Below, in pieces: positions 33,396-41,005 of a DNA stretch of 64,000 nt. Numbering within the stretch: position 1 is the first letter of the stretch; each line of letters opens with the position of its first letter. The stretch is taken from positions 1,610,501 to 1,674,500 of the forward strand of contig NZ_CP018049.1 in NCBI RefSeq assembly GCF_002934065.1. The letters run 5' to 3'. The notes beneath the pieces were generated by a model. It searched no databases and was not told the DNA's origin. It saw only the letters and a list, made by a program, of their open reading frames with translations. The position numbers and the translations under genes were made by a program. Origin of the DNA: Pseudomonas orientalis (lineage in GTDB: Bacteria > Pseudomonadota > Gammaproteobacteria > Pseudomonadales > Pseudomonadaceae).

Positions 33396-33404
33396 ATAGT
33401 AGCA
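33396..33404 (-). promoter_or_regulatory. Extended -10 box of parA
   Basis: TGCTACTAT on the minus strand, followed by ATATTAACAAACAAAT leader. Confidence 0.65.
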
Positions 33405-33471
33405 TTTTGTTTTATTAAATGAAGAGTTAACGATGAATTGTTTATCAATTTGTTGTTTTGTTTTGAAATAG

Positions 33472-33515
33472 TGGGGTAGCGCTGGGGTAGCGCTCGGGTA
33501 GCGCTGGGGTAAATG
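33472..33515 (+). repeat. 11-bp repeat array 5, beside parA
   Basis: Four units in 11-bp register: TGGGGTAGCGC (33472), TGGGGTAGCGC (33483), TCGGGTAGCGC (33494), TGGGGTAAATG (33505). It is a good candidate for a partition site. Confidence 0.75.
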
Positions 33516-33683
33516 AATGTTGTGATGTTCATGTCATTTTTCAGTCGCGAATGCGACATTTTGAGAAAAATGATTTGAGTGTAGAATCTACCAATAGGGG
33601 CTGTTGCTGTTGCTGTTGCTCTTGCTCTTAACTAAAATGGCTTTAACCGCTTTTGACTTTGATTTTGCTTTATTCTATTCAAT

Positions 33684-33709
33684 AAAAAACCCGCACTAGG
33701 CGGGCTTTC
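33684..33709 (-). terminator. Terminator of the integrase gene
   Basis: Minus strand AGCCCGC, CTAGT, GCGGGTTTTTT. Confidence 0.8.
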
Positions 33710-33721
33710 TGTTTTTGAAAA

Positions 33722-35341
33722 TTATTCAAAATTGTATTTTAATTTCACTATTGCATCATATTTCTGTTGTGCTGATGCACCATCTGAATACACGTCATTA
33801 TGCACATCACCAATCTCATGCCCTGTAATACATTTTGCGGTGGTGTCGATAACTCCAGCGCGTTGTAGTTGTGTAATCACCGTTCCTCGCAAGCTATGGA
33901 ATACGTATTGTTCATTAAAGCCCATAGAGGTTTTTAAACGTCCAAATGCCTTGCTTAAAAAGTCTGAACGAATTCCATATTTGTTTCCTGCTGGTGATGG
34001 TATTAAATAACCATCTGTGCTTTCGTTTTTTAGACGTTCAATGATTGGTAACAGGTCAGGGTGTATTGGTATAGTGCGTATTGAAGAACGGTTTTTAGCT
34101 TCATCTAGTGAAAAGCTGTAAATGCCTTCTTCTTCAATTAAATCACGGTCAAATTCCAAAATACAAATTTCTTCAATACGCATTCCTGAATAAGCGCCAA
34201 TGCGTATAACGTCCATTAGGTGTTGACGATTTTTGCCGTTCAGTTCTTTTGACTTTGCAAATATTTCTTCTACCTGTTTGACGCTATATTTTTTACGTTC
34301 TTTCTCAACTTGCGCTTTACCTTTCCTGTTCATTGGGAATTCATGCCCAACAAATGCAGGATTTGATTCACCATATTTTTCTTCAAACTCAGGCACATTG
34401 TTTAATGCCCATTTCCAAAAAGTGTTCCCAGCAAGAATATACTGTTTTTTTGTTTTGGCGGATAATACCTGTTCTTTTTCTAACCATGTGCGTACTGATT
34501 TATGGTTCAATTCAAGCTTATTGGCAGTAAAGAATTCACGCAATGTCTTTAAGCGACTGACTTGCATGTCAACCGTTTTTTGAATCACTTTGCGTATCTT
34601 TATTTGATATTCTTGGAAGTCCTCTAAACGGCTATCACTGAATTCAGTGTTTGGCGTGAAGAATTTCGAATCGGCAATGATTTCTTTAACATTTGATTTT
34701 TCTACTGGTGTTAATTTCTTGCCTGCAAACTCCAATGACTCAATAAATTTATTATTCCAAATTTCGTTGAGTTCGCTTGAAGCTTCGATTTGATCGCCAA
34801 TGGTCAACTTTGTTTTTTGAGAAGCGGTTTCATTCCAACGATTTTTCCAATCATTCAGTTTTTCTGTAACTTCACGCTCATGCTCAATACGTTTTGGTTT
34901 CTTTTCACTTCCATTAATTAGTGGATTCTGAAAGCCTTTAATGAGCATTTCTGAAAGGTCGTTTATAAAGAATCCTTTATAATACCATTCGTCATTTTTG
35001 CCATTAGCCATAATTTCAGAAATTGTTAAATGTTCTTCTTTTTCAGATTCTTTGCTGAATTTGTGGGCGGTTTCGAACAAATCATAGATTTTTTCAGGAT
35101 TATGAGCTTTACGATGTTTTTCAATTTCAAGACGAATTGCTTCAAGGATCGGAAGCTTTTTTAGATTTGCTTCTGTTTTTGAGCCTGTCTTTAGGGATCT
35201 GGTGATCTCGGTTTTTCCAAGGCTTTTACGAAGCTCTGGAGGTACTGAAACACGAACGTGATACGTTCCTTTGCGAAGCGTCAGATTGTCGATGCCCATG
35301 TCTTCACTACCTATATGCGTTTTTTCACTGTGTTGAGTCAT
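33722..35341 (-). CDS. Tyrosine recombinase (island integrase)
   Basis: 539 residues from ATG 35341; TTG 35350 is possible. The N-terminal part has the short arm-binding-like domain (GTYHVRVSVPPELRKSLG). The catalytic residues are Arg in GAYSGMRIEEICILEF, His-x-x-Arg in FHSLRGTVITQL, His in TGHEIGDVH and the nucleophile Tyr in NDVYSDG. It should cut and join the island at the tRNA-Ser end. It lies directly inside the right border with direct repeats between it and the att core, the usual layout for tRNA-targeting islands. Confidence 0.92.
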   Translation of the reverse strand: MTQHSEKTHIGSEDMGIDNLTLRKGTYHVRVSVPPELRKSLGKTEITRSLKTGSKTEANLKKLPILEAIRLEIEKHRKAHNPEKIYDLFETAHKFSKESEKEEHLTISEIMANGKNDEWYYKGFFINDLSEMLIKGFQNPLINGSEKKPKRIEHEREVTEKLNDWKNRWNETASQKTKLTIGDQIEASSELNEIWNNKFIESLEFAGKKLTPVEKSNVKEIIADSKFFTPNTEFSDSRLEDFQEYQIKIRKVIQKTVDMQVSRLKTLREFFTANKLELNHKSVRTWLEKEQVLSAKTKKQYILAGNTFWKWALNNVPEFEEKYGESNPAFVGHEFPMNRKGKAQVEKERKKYSVKQVEEIFAKSKELNGKNRQHLMDVIRIGAYSGMRIEEICILEFDRDLIEEEGIYSFSLDEAKNRSSIRTIPIHPDLLPIIERLKNESTDGYLIPSPAGNKYGIRSDFLSKAFGRLKTSMGFNEQYVFHSLRGTVITQLQRAGVIDTTAKCITGHEIGDVHNDVYSDGASAQQKYDAIVKLKYNFE

Positions 35342-35380
35342 TTTTTTCAAAGATTGTTATAATGTACACAGTTTAGCATT

Positions 35381-35403
35381 TTCTGTAGCAGAATTCTGTA
35401 GCA
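35381..35403. repeat. Direct repeats near the attachment site
   Basis: TTCTGTAGCA occurs at 35381-35390 and 35394-35403. They may be arm-type integrase sites, but they also overlap a TGCTACAG-type promoter sequence of the integrase. Confidence 0.4.
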
Positions 35404-35467
35404 AAGCTGGCTGGGGTGCCTGTAAACGCTGGGTTTTTAGGGGTTGTAGCTCGTTTGGCTTCTTCTC

Positions 35468-35483
35468 CCTATCTCTCCGCCAT
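35468..35483 (+). other. Attachment site: tRNA-Ser 3' end
   Basis: CCCTATCTCTCCGCCA equals the 3' T-stem strand, acceptor strand TCTCTCC and discriminator with CCA of a Ser-type tRNA (acceptor GGAGAGA). The bases before it do not rebuild a T-loop, so only the 3' end is present. The intact tRNA gene should stand at the far left end of the island. Confidence 0.7.
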
Positions 35484-35490
35484 TACATGA

Positions 35491-35525
35491 AAAGCCCCGT
35501 AGCTGCATAAGCTACGGGGCTTTTC
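35491..35525 (+). terminator. Terminator of the original tRNA gene
   Basis: AAAAGCCCCGTAGCT, loop GCATA, AGCTACGGGGCTTTT, directly after the tRNA end. Confidence 0.85.
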
Positions 35526-35559
35526 CGTTTGGGGCGTCTTTTGGGCTATCAACCCACGG

Positions 35560-35847
35560 TTAGCTTAAGCGCTCATTCACCTTGCGATAGGCCTGATCAT
35601 GCTCCCGCTTATCCACGGCCACCACGACGACGGTAATTTCCTGATCGATCACTTGATAGATCAGTCTGTAGCCGCTACTGCGTAATTTGATCTTGTAGCA
35701 GTCAGGGAGTCCATGCAGGCGATTGGCTTCGTTGCGGGGGGTGTTCAGAATCTCCACCAGCTTCTTCTTGAGCTGCTGGCGCAGGGTGTCGCCGAATTTT
35801 TGCCATTCCTTCAATGCGCATGCATCAAAATCAAGGCTATAAGTCAT
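35560..35847 (-). CDS. relE: RelE-family toxin
   Basis: 95 residues, the normal RelE size. The beginning (YSLDFDACALKEWQKFG), KKKL helix, HGLPDCYKIKLRSSGYRLIYQV and the end VDKREHDQAYRKV are family hallmarks, with the basic and Arg/Tyr residues used to cut mRNA on the ribosome. Its start overlaps the antitoxin gene by 11 bases. It is the first complete chromosomal gene after the island. Confidence 0.9.
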   Translation of the reverse strand: MTYSLDFDACALKEWQKFGDTLRQQLKKKLVEILNTPRNEANRLHGLPDCYKIKLRSSGYRLIYQVIDQEITVVVVAVDKREHDQAYRKVNERLS

Positions 35848-36076
35848 CCAACGAAACCTTCACTCGCTGGGGAGATGCCAAGCGTTCACGTACGGTGGCC
35901 ATCAAGGCTTCATCTTCCTCCGTCATCAGCACGGGCTTGAATGGCAGCTGACCACGCTCGGCTACGTACTGCAGCGCCTGACGCATCAGCTCGGAGGGCG
36001 TGACGCCGAGCTTCTCCAATTCGAGATAGGCGCGCGCTTTCAGGTCGTCATCAATACGAACGTTGATAGATGCCAT
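35837..36076 (-). CDS. relB: RelB/DinJ-family antitoxin
   Basis: 79 residues from ATG 36076 (MASINVRIDD). The longer frame to 36169 is rejected, because a 22-bp palindromic operator lies there and an AGGACC-type ribosome site is placed before 36076. Residues 1-45 form a ribbon-helix-helix (INVRIDDDLKARAYLELEKLGVTPSELMRQAL, in pieces INVRIDDDLK and TPSELMRQAL). The C-terminus would wrap the toxin. Confidence 0.88.
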   Translation of the reverse strand: MASINVRIDDDLKARAYLELEKLGVTPSELMRQALQYVAERGQLPFKPVLMTEEDEALMATVRERLASPQRVKVSLDDL

Positions 36077-36090
36077 GGGAAAGGTCCTCG

Positions 36091-36112
36091 TGTAATGACG
36101 TTTGTCATTACA
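36091..36112. promoter_or_regulatory. Operator of relBE
   Basis: Perfect inverted arms TGTAATGAC and GTCATTACA around GTTT, 14 bp before the relB start. Confidence 0.75.
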
Positions 36113-36178
36113 TTGAGTCAGATGCGTTCCTTTGGCAAGTCTGTCTGGACATACGGCAATCGCTCTCATTCTTTGATC

Positions 36179-36307
36179 CTACTTTTTACCCTTCGGTTTT
36201 GCTGGCGGCTTTTTATCCGTTTCCTTGACCGTCTCCCGCGGCCTTTTTTTTGCCTCACCTTCTGTCACGTATTCTCCTGTGACCGCGTCGCGATATCTCG
36301 TTGGCAT
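36179..36307 (-). CDS. Small basic protein of 42 residues
   Basis: From ATG 36307 (MPTRYRDAVT), with GGAG 5 bases upstream. The longer frame to 36379 lacks a ribosome site. The N-terminus (RYRDAVTGEYVTEGEA) is followed by a Lys/Pro-rich tail (KKPPAKPKGKK). Function unknown; looks like a small conserved Pseudomonas peptide, from memory only. Confidence 0.55.
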   Translation of the reverse strand: MPTRYRDAVTGEYVTEGEAKKRPRETVKETDKKPPAKPKGKK

Positions 36308-36426
36308 ATAAGCTCCCTGGCAAGCAAGTCGCCAAACCGGCGACTCTTTTGAGGCTAGCTTAGCGGCCTGGATGCTCAAGTTTCACTGCAGGAATTCTCG
36401 TTACCAAGCCTTTCCGAAATAGCCGC

Positions 36427-36483
36427 TTACGACTTTAAAAGCGAGCGTGTAATCACGCTGGCTACGTCTTTTCCCGTATCCAT
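36427..36483 (-). CDS. Possible 18-residue ORF with a perfect ribosome site
   Basis: AGGAGG lies 5 bases before ATG 36483; the frame ends after 18 codons (MDTGKDVASVITRSLLKS). It could be a small peptide, a leader, or the intact start of a gene that has been lost. Confidence 0.3.
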   Translation of the reverse strand: MDTGKDVASVITRSLLKS

Positions 36484-36543
36484 TGAGTCCTCCTGAAGAC
36501 AGGTCATAAGGCTTACACCTTATTCAGGACGGGACACTGAAAC

Positions 36544-36582
36544 AAAAAAAGCCTGCCGAGCTCAATGCTCAGCAGGCTTTTT
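36544..36582. terminator. Terminator
   Basis: AGCCTGC and GCAGGCT arms with A and T runs. Its right half (36563-36581) is repeated at 36721-36739. Confidence 0.7.
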
Positions 36583-36587
36583 ACATG

Positions 36588-36721
36588 ATCGTTCCCACGC
36601 TCTGCTTGGGAATGCCGCCCAGGACGCTCCGCGTCCTGCTTTCAGCGCAAAATCCGGCACCTGCGTAATAGTGACGCGGAGCGTCACGGGGTGCATTCCC
36701 ACGCGGAGCGTGGGAACGATC
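36588..36721. repeat. Extragenic inverted-repeat element between direct repeats
   Basis: Ends GATCGTTCCCACGC and GCGTGGGAACGATC are inverted; inside lies a second inverted pair (GACGCTCCGCGTC-like and GACGCGGAGCGTC). It is flanked by a 19-bp direct repeat (36563-36581 and 36721-36739). Confidence 0.65.
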
Positions 36722-36754
36722 AATGCTCAGCAGGCTTTTCAGTGTGTGGTCTGG

Positions 36755-37981
36755 TCAGGCCGGTTGCGCCGTCAGGCGATTGCTGATGTTACGCCCCAGC
36801 ACCAACACGGTGACGAAGCCTACGCCCACCAAGGCTGTGGCCAGGCTCAGCAACACCGAAGTGCCCAGGTGGTCAACGATCTGTCCACCGAAGAACGACC
36901 CCAGTGCAATGATCACCTGGAACAGCGCAACAAATAGCGGCATGCCACGTTCCACGTCCTTGGGCGCGACCACGAACATCCAGATACTGGCGCATGCCGG
37001 GAAGGCGCCGAAGGCGAAGCCCCACAGTGCGATCAGCATCGTGGCGCCGATCATGCCGGTAGCGAAGAAGGGGAACAGGGCGGTGCTGGTGCCGATCATC
37101 AGCGCGACCAGCAGCAGGGTGTGACGCACGCTGCGATTGGCGGCGAAACCGGCAAAAATGTTACCTGCCACACCGGCCACGCCAAACATCAGCAACAGTG
37201 AACCGATCGTCGGCCCGTCGAAGCCGGCGCTGTTCTTGAAGAACGGCGCGACATAGGTGTAGGCGGCGAAGTGCGCGAGGCCGATCAGCAACACGGCGAT
37301 CAGTCCGACTCGGGCACGTGGGTTGATAAACAACGCCGGTAAGTCACGCACCAGGATGGCCTTCTCCGGGTAGAGCCGAGGCAACAGGAAGACTTGCGCC
37401 AGCAGTACCGGTACGCCGAGCAGGGCGGTGACCAGAAAGGTCATGCGCCAGCCCATCAGGCCACTCAGCCAGGTACCGACCGGCACGCCCAGTACGGTGG
37501 CCAGGGTCACGCCCATCATGATGATTGAGGTGGCTTTCGCGACGTCCACTCCCCTGGGGGCCAGGCGGCCGCTGAGGGCGATGGCCGTCGCCCAGAAACC
37601 ACCGATGCTGATGCCCAGCAACACGCGCCCGAACAGCAGCAGGCTGAAGTCGCTGGCCAAAGACACCACCAGGTTGGCGATGATCATGACCAATGTCAGG
37701 CCGATCAGCAGATAACGGCGATCCATCTTGCCGATGATCACCGACAGCAGCGGCGCCGCGAGGGCGGCCATGATGCCCGGCAGGGTCACCATCAGGCCCG
37801 CGTGGCCGGCGCTGATGCCGAGGTCGCTGGCAACGTCGTTGAGCACGCCCACCGGCAGAAACTCGCTGGTTACCAGGGCGAACGCGCCCACGGCGACCGA
37901 AAGAATCGCCAACCACTGCTGTTTGACACTTTGTTGATTATGTTCGGGAAGGCCGCGAGGGGCCTGGCTGGCATTTGGCAT
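36755..37981 (-). CDS. MFS transporter, DHA1 type
   Basis: 408 residues, 12 membrane helices, with the D-R-R type loop 2-3 motif (GKMDRRYLLIG) and a drug/H+ antiporter motif in helix 5 (GVTLATVLGVPVGTWLSG). The start GAFALVTSEFLPVGVLNDVA resembles the AraJ/YdhP/NepI group, which export sugars, nucleosides or drugs. Substrate cannot be read. Transcribed leftward, alone. Confidence 0.85.
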   Translation of the reverse strand: MPNASQAPRGLPEHNQQSVKQQWLAILSVAVGAFALVTSEFLPVGVLNDVASDLGISAGHAGLMVTLPGIMAALAAPLLSVIIGKMDRRYLLIGLTLVMIIANLVVSLASDFSLLLFGRVLLGISIGGFWATAIALSGRLAPRGVDVAKATSIIMMGVTLATVLGVPVGTWLSGLMGWRMTFLVTALLGVPVLLAQVFLLPRLYPEKAILVRDLPALFINPRARVGLIAVLLIGLAHFAAYTYVAPFFKNSAGFDGPTIGSLLLMFGVAGVAGNIFAGFAANRSVRHTLLLVALMIGTSTALFPFFATGMIGATMLIALWGFAFGAFPACASIWMFVVAPKDVERGMPLFVALFQVIIALGSFFGGQIVDHLGTSVLLSLATALVGVGFVTVLVLGRNISNRLTAQPA

Positions 37982-38044
37982 GGCGTTCAGTTCCGGGGTG
38001 AGCGTCGCCTGAAGTCAGGCGAGGGGGAGGGAATTTGGAGCCGA

Positions 38045-38194
38045 TTATAGAAACCAGTTGTGGTAATTGAGCAGGCGCTCGGTTCGATAGTAATCATCAG
38101 TGCAATCGATGCGTCGCTCTGGCAGGCGCTGCGAAAACAGCAAACGCCAGCTGGCAGTCGCGAGCTGGTGCAGTTGGTGGTTTCGCTGAACCAA
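38045..38194 (-). other. Orphan open frame after the hybrid kinase
   Basis: A frame of up to 60 codons without stop (38045-38229) with a plausible amino-acid mix (LLTAPERRHYLV, ERRIDCTDDYYRTERLLNYHNWFL in pieces). No ATG or ribosome site; TTG 38194 is the only start-like codon. Maybe a gene remnant. Confidence 0.25.
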
Positions 38195-38226
38195 GTAGTG
38201 GCGCCGTTCAGGTGCAGTCAGCAGCG

Positions 38227-40152
38227 CTAAGGCTTTGCCTCCAGGCCCTGGCGAATCTTCTCGAGCAGTTCATCGATATGAAACGGCTTGGTGATCAGGT
38301 CCATGCGCTCACCCAGGAAGTTTTGCCGATTGGCTGCATTCTCGGCGTAGCCCGTCATGAACAGGATCGGCAAATCGTTGCGCAGGCCACGGGCGAAGTC
38401 AGCCAGTTCGCGGCCGGTCATGTAGGGCAGGCCGACATCGGTGAGCAGCAGATTGATTGTCAGGTCAGTCTTCAAGCGGGCAAGCGCTTCGTCACCGTCG
38501 GCTGCCAGGCTGCAGCGGTAACCGGCGTCTGCCAGTACTTCGGCGACAAAGCTGCGCACCGAAGGCATGTCCTCGACGATGAGTATGTGTTCACCGTTGC
38601 TCTTGCCCGGTTTTGCCAACGTCCTGGTGGTTACCGAGGCAGGACCTTCTGCGGCCGGCAGCATGATCGTCACTTCAGTGCCCTGGCGGGTGACGCTGCG
38701 GATCTGCGCATCGCCGCCGGACTGGCGGGCGAAACCGTAGATGGTCGACAGGCCCAGGCCGGTGCCCTGGCCCACTGGCTTGGTGGTGAAGAAGGGATCG
38801 AACACCTTGTCGATGACGCTGTGCTCGATGCCCACGCCGTTATCGCGTACCGACAGCGCAATGTAGGGACCGTCTTCCAGCTTGAGGTTGCCGTTAGAGT
38901 AGGCAGGGTAGGTGGTCACCCAGATGTTGCCGCCTTTGGGCAACGCATCGCGGGCGTTGATTACCAGGTTCAGCACTGCACTTTCCAGCTGGATCGGGTC
39001 GACCATCGCCACGGCAGCGTTGTTGGTCAGCTCCAGTTTCAAGGTGATGTGCTCGCCGATGGTGCGCACCAGCAACTCTTCCAGGGAGCGGATATGCGCG
39101 TTGATATCGATGGGCCGCGTGTCCAACGGCTGCTGGCGGGCGAAGGCGAGCAGGCGGTTGGTCAGGCCGGCGGCGCTCAGGGCTGAACTGAGTGCGGCGT
39201 CGGCATACCCCAGGACCTTATCGGTGCGCTGGCTTTCAATGCGCTTCTTGATCAACTCCAGGCTGGTGATGATACCGGTGAGCAAGTTGTTGAAGTCGTG
39301 GGCGATGCCGCCGGTGAGTTTGCCCAGGGCGTCCATTTTCTGGGCCTGGAGCAGTTGCGCCTCAGTGCGTGCCAGACGGGTCGCCGCGTTGGCGAGTTCG
39401 GCCTGTTGATGACGCTCGCGATGGCGGTATTCAGTCACGTCCTCGACAAATACCAGGCTCAGCTCGGCACGGTCATAGGGCGAGATCTGCCATTCGGTTT
39501 CGCGCAGCTGGCCGTCGACTTTCATCTGCAACGTGCCTTTCCAGCGTTCGCCGGCCGCCAGGCGCAGGCACAGCTCCTGGATCACTGCATACTGGTCGCC
39601 GGCGAAGCACTCAAGCAGGGCATCGGGGTTGAGGTTGTCGTGAATCAATTGGGCGAACGCGTGGTTGCACTCGTGAACCTTCAGTTGCGCATCCAGCACT
39701 GCAATCGGCGCGCTGATATTAAAGAAGATTTCTCGAAAACGTGCCTCGCTTTGCCTTAACGCGTATTCGGTGTCGCGTACGCGCAAAAGGGTGCGCAGGG
39801 TCGCCAGCAGGACCTCGGGGTCGATCGGGTGGATCAGGTAGGCGTCGGCCCCGGCGTCCAGGCCGGTGATGATGTCGCCGGTCTCGATGGACGCCGCCGA
39901 CACGTGCACCACCGGCAGCAAGGCGGTGTTCGGGTCGGTACGCAAACGGCGCACGATGTCGAAGCCACTCATGTCCGGCAGGTTGACGTCGAGGATCAAC
40001 GCATCGATTTTTCCCGTGGCGATCAGGTCCAGCCCCTCCTGGCCCGTGCCGGCTTCAAGCACCAGGTAGTGATGGCGCTCGAGGCGTCGGCGCAGGGCGT
40101 AGCGCGTGGCGGCATTGTCGTCGACGATCAGCAGCTGGATGTCACGTTTCAT
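38227..40152 (-). CDS. Hybrid sensor histidine kinase (REC-PAS-HK-REC)
   Basis: 641 residues from ATG 40152 (MKRDIQLLIVDDNAATR). Order: receiver domain with Asp in LILDVNLPDMSGF, PAS-like domain (about 130-250), HisKA with H-box GGIAHDFNNLLTG, HATPase with N-box LNLVINARDA and G-box TGLGLSTIYGF, then a second receiver with Asp in LLLTDVGLPYMTG. The gene overlaps the previous kinase by 11 bases. As last gene of the stressosome operon it is a likely output or relay. Confidence 0.88.
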   Translation of the reverse strand: MKRDIQLLIVDDNAATRYALRRRLERHHYLVLEAGTGQEGLDLIATGKIDALILDVNLPDMSGFDIVRRLRTDPNTALLPVVHVSAASIETGDIITGLDAGADAYLIHPIDPEVLLATLRTLLRVRDTEYALRQSEARFREIFFNISAPIAVLDAQLKVHECNHAFAQLIHDNLNPDALLECFAGDQYAVIQELCLRLAAGERWKGTLQMKVDGQLRETEWQISPYDRAELSLVFVEDVTEYRHRERHQQAELANAATRLARTEAQLLQAQKMDALGKLTGGIAHDFNNLLTGIITSLELIKKRIESQRTDKVLGYADAALSSALSAAGLTNRLLAFARQQPLDTRPIDINAHIRSLEELLVRTIGEHITLKLELTNNAAVAMVDPIQLESAVLNLVINARDALPKGGNIWVTTYPAYSNGNLKLEDGPYIALSVRDNGVGIEHSVIDKVFDPFFTTKPVGQGTGLGLSTIYGFARQSGGDAQIRSVTRQGTEVTIMLPAAEGPASVTTRTLAKPGKSNGEHILIVEDMPSVRSFVAEVLADAGYRCSLAADGDEALARLKTDLTINLLLTDVGLPYMTGRELADFARGLRNDLPILFMTGYAENAANRQNFLGERMDLITKPFHIDELLEKIRQGLEAKP

Positions 40153-41005
40153 CGACGTTCTCGCTGGCAATGGAGAGAGGGATAACGACAAAGAACAGCG
40201 AGCCTACGCCGGGTGTGCTTTCAACACCGACCCTGCCGCCCAGCAACTGGGCAAAACGCTTGCACAGTGACAGGCCCAGGCCGGTGCCGCGCAGGCGTTT
40301 CTGCAGCGGCGAGTCGATCTGGGAAAAGTCTTCGAACAGGTTGTTGTGCAACTCGGCGGGTATGCCCAGGCCGGTGTCCTGCACCGCAAAACGGATCTCG
40401 TGTTCGCTCTCCATGCGCGCCGAGACCCGCACTTCGCCCTGCAGGGTGAATTTCAAGGCGTTGGAAATGAAATTGCGCAGTATTTGCGCGAGTTTTTTGT
40501 CATCGGTATAGAGCTTGGGCAGGCCGGAAGGTTTCTCGAAGATCAGGTCGACCGATGATGCGTCCACAATCGGGCGAAACATTCCGCGCAGCGCCGAGAA
40601 CATGTCGAACATATCGAACCAGGCCGGAGAAATAGTGATGCGCCCGGCTTCGATCTTGGCCAGGTCGAGCAAGTCGTCGACCATTTCGCGCAATTCGCGC
40701 GCCGAGCTGGCAATAAACCCGACCTGGGTGTGTTGCTCCGGGCTCAGCGGGCCGTCCAGTTCGTCGGCAAGCAGGCTGGTGATACTCAGGATCGAGCCCA
40801 GGGGCGTGCGGAACTCATGGCTCATGTACGACAGGAAACGACTCTTGAGGTCTGACGCCTCTCGCAGTTGGTCGGCTTGCATGTCCAGTTCGGCATACAG
40901 TGCCAGCACGCCCTGGTTGGTTTCATCCAACTCCGCGCGCAGGGCATCCGCTTCCTGGCGCAGGCGTTGGATTTCAGCGGCGAGCGAGGCGGTGGTTTCA
41001 GCCAT
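40142..41005 (-). CDS. Sensor histidine kinase without membrane segments
   Basis: 287 residues from ATG 41005 (MAETTASLAA). An N-terminal coiled coil (about 1-50) is followed by HisKA with the H-box SYMSHEFRTPLGS, N-box LRNFISNALKFT, G1 DTGLGIP and G2 RGTGLGLSL. No transmembrane helix, so it is cytoplasmic and may take its signal from the stressosome. The start overlaps the end of the phosphatase gene. Confidence 0.85.
   Translation of the reverse strand: MAETTASLAAEIQRLRQEADALRAELDETNQGVLALYAELDMQADQLREASDLKSRFLSYMSHEFRTPLGSILSITSLLADELDGPLSPEQHTQVGFIASSARELREMVDDLLDLAKIEAGRITISPAWFDMFDMFSALRGMFRPIVDASSVDLIFEKPSGLPKLYTDDKKLAQILRNFISNALKFTLQGEVRVSARMESEHEIRFAVQDTGLGIPAELHNNLFEDFSQIDSPLQKRLRGTGLGLSLCKRFAQLLGGRVGVESTPGVGSLFFVVIPLSIASENVDET

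Larger units (their letters stand above)
33369..33721. other. Non-coding interval upstream of parA
   Basis: It contains the parA promoter, repeat array 5, an irregular TTGCTG/TTGCTC triplet tract (about 33602-33630) and the integrase terminator. No gene is supported. Confidence 0.6.

Noticed and set aside
33602..33630. TTGCTG triplet tract as a contingency repeat
   Set aside because: It is short and irregular and lies in no gene, so no phase-switch role can be supported.
35430..35483. Complete tRNA-Ser gene
   Set aside because: Only the 3' T-stem strand and acceptor strand can be aligned; no T-loop, anticodon arm or 5' acceptor strand is present.
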